From the NCBI GenBank assembly GCA_003023125.1, contig PXSY01000066.1, positions 1 through 6,008 on the forward strand: DNA of 6,008 nucleotides, written 5' to 3'. The translations under genes and the position numbers were made by a program. Under the pieces are notes generated by a model. The model was not told the DNA's origin. It was given only the letters and a program-made list of their open reading frames with translations, and made no database searches. The stretch comes from Bacteroidetes bacterium QH_10_64_19. GTDB taxonomy: Bacteria > Bacteroidota > Rhodothermia > Rhodothermales > Salinibacteraceae. Below are positions 5,208-6,008 of this stretch, piece after piece (position 1 is the first letter of the stretch; every line of letters begins with the position of its first letter).

Positions 5208-6008
5208 ATGCTCTCCATTCGCCGCATTCTGTGGCCGACCGACTTTTCATCCGGGGCCGAGCGGGCCTTTCCGTACGCGGTGGCGCTCGCGTCGTGGCAC
5301 GAGGCAGAGCTCCACGTGCTCAGCGTCCAGGAACCGGAGGCGGTTGATGCGGATGGCTCCCAGTCGCGCCCGCTGTCGCAGGACGCCCTCACTCGTCTGC
5401 TGATGGACGACGGGGAGCCGCCGCAGCACGTGGATCTGGACACACTGTCGGTGGTACAGGAGCAGAGAAAAGGAGACTCGGCCCCCGAAACCATCGTCTC
5501 TTACGCCGACGAGCACGACATGGATCTCGTCGTAGCGGGCACTCACGGACGGCGGGGGCTCCGGCGTCTTCTCATCGGGAGCGTAGCCGAAGAAGTCCTG
5601 CGGACGGCGCCGTGTCCGGTCCTTACGGTGCGAGACGAAGACGACAGTACCCCGGCCTGGGTGGTCCGCAACATTCTGGTGCCGATTGACTTCTCGGATG
5701 CCTCCCTGAACGCCTTGCGCCACGCCAAGCAATTGGCCCTGACCCATGGGGCGCAGATCACGTTGCTCCACGCCGTAGAGGAGGTGGTGTATCCCTCCGC
5801 TTACGGCATCGAGCCGGCCAATCTTCCGGGCCCGCAGGTCATTGGCCGGGTGGAAGCGAATCTGGCCGACCTCGCCCGGACCGAGATTGGGTACGAGCAC
5901 GTGGTGGTGCAGGCCAACCTGGGATATGCGCCCTCGACCATTCTGGATTACACCCAGGAGCATGAGGTGGATCTAATCACCATTGCCACCCACGGTCGGT
6001 CTGGCCTC
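5208..6008 (+). CDS. Tandem-domain universal stress protein (UspA family), 3'-truncated by the window edge
   Basis: The frame from ATG 5208 stays open for 267 codons to the last base, so the C-terminal end is missing. An in-frame TGA at 5199-5201 makes this ATG the first possible start. Two UspA alpha/beta domains are fused. Domain 1 (about 1-143) opens with RRILWPTDFS, where D12 is the nucleotide-contacting Asp, and carries the full ATP-binding motif G-2x-G-9x-G-S at 111-125 (GTHG, nine residues, GS), followed by the strand CPVLTVR. Domain 2 (from about 152) opens with RNILVPIDFS (D161) and is cut just after THGRSGL (261-267), the start of its own nucleotide loop, where the first Gly is Ala260. 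Such proteins are cytoplasmic, bind ATP or AMP in many cases, and aid survival under starvation, oxidative or osmotic stress. Specific partners are unknown. It diverges from the acidic protein gene across a 434-bp region and appears to be transcribed independently of the heme block. Confidence 0.93.
   Translation, partial: MLSIRRILWPTDFSSGAERAFPYAVALASWHEAELHVLSVQEPEAVDADGSQSRPLSQDALTRLLMDDGEPPQHVDLDTLSVVQEQRKGDSAPETIVSYADEHDMDLVVAGTHGRRGLRRLLIGSVAEEVLRTAPCPVLTVRDEDDSTPAWVVRNILVPIDFSDASLNALRHAKQLALTHGAQITLLHAVEEVVYPSAYGIEPANLPGPQVIGRVEANLADLARTEIGYEHVVVQANLGYAPSTILDYTQEHEVDLITIATHGRSGL

Noticed and set aside
5026..5403. 125-codon + strand frame beginning in the intergenic region
   Set aside because: It overlaps the start of the clear Usp gene in another frame, is rich in Ser, Cys and Arg unlike the acidic neighbours, and has no motif.

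Overview
The window is GC-rich and its proteins are rich in Asp and Glu. Apart from one weak case, no Shine-Dalgarno sequence precedes the starts. It carries heme-pathway genes: a ferrochelatase-family gene and hemL, the latter marking the C5 (glutamyl-tRNA) route. Together these suggest a halophilic bacterium of the Salinibacter/Rhodothermota type. This placement is inferred from composition and protein style; no marker gene is present to prove it.

Left block (1-4210, all + strand). It begins with the 3' part of a ferrochelatase-family gene (hemH) that is open at the left edge. Next come a small class I SAM-dependent methyltransferase, hemL (glutamate-1-semialdehyde 2,1-aminomutase) and a 12-TM major facilitator efflux-type transporter. 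Gaps of 54, 58 and 104 bp are compatible with one transcription unit or two. The gaps after the methyltransferase and after hemL each hold a perfect 7-bp-stem inverted repeat. The ferrochelatase is odd: the Glu expected in its DHxET motif is Asn, the residues after the SAH motif are atypical, and it has a long Ser/Pro/Asp-rich tail.

Middle (about 4190-4470). A degenerate heptanucleotide tandem array (consensus GTTGNGC, 14 units in register) starts inside the last codons of the transporter gene and contains its stop codon. It is followed by GC-rich DNA with a good intrinsic terminator reading leftward, which serves the minus-strand gene.

Right block (4471-6008). A 100-residue, very acidic protein of unknown function lies on the minus strand. 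It is divergent from a tandem-domain universal stress protein (UspA family) on the + strand, which runs off the right edge. The 434-bp divergent intergenic region has no convincing gene. It holds an AT-rich patch next to the minus-strand gene and some small palindromes, one of which is a composite operator-like element upstream of the Usp gene.

The best candidates for a second look are the altered ferrochelatase, the heptamer array entering a coding region, the unassigned methyltransferase between two heme genes, and the acidic orphan paired with the Usp gene. I see no CRISPR array, transposase, phage gene, tRNA or rRNA.
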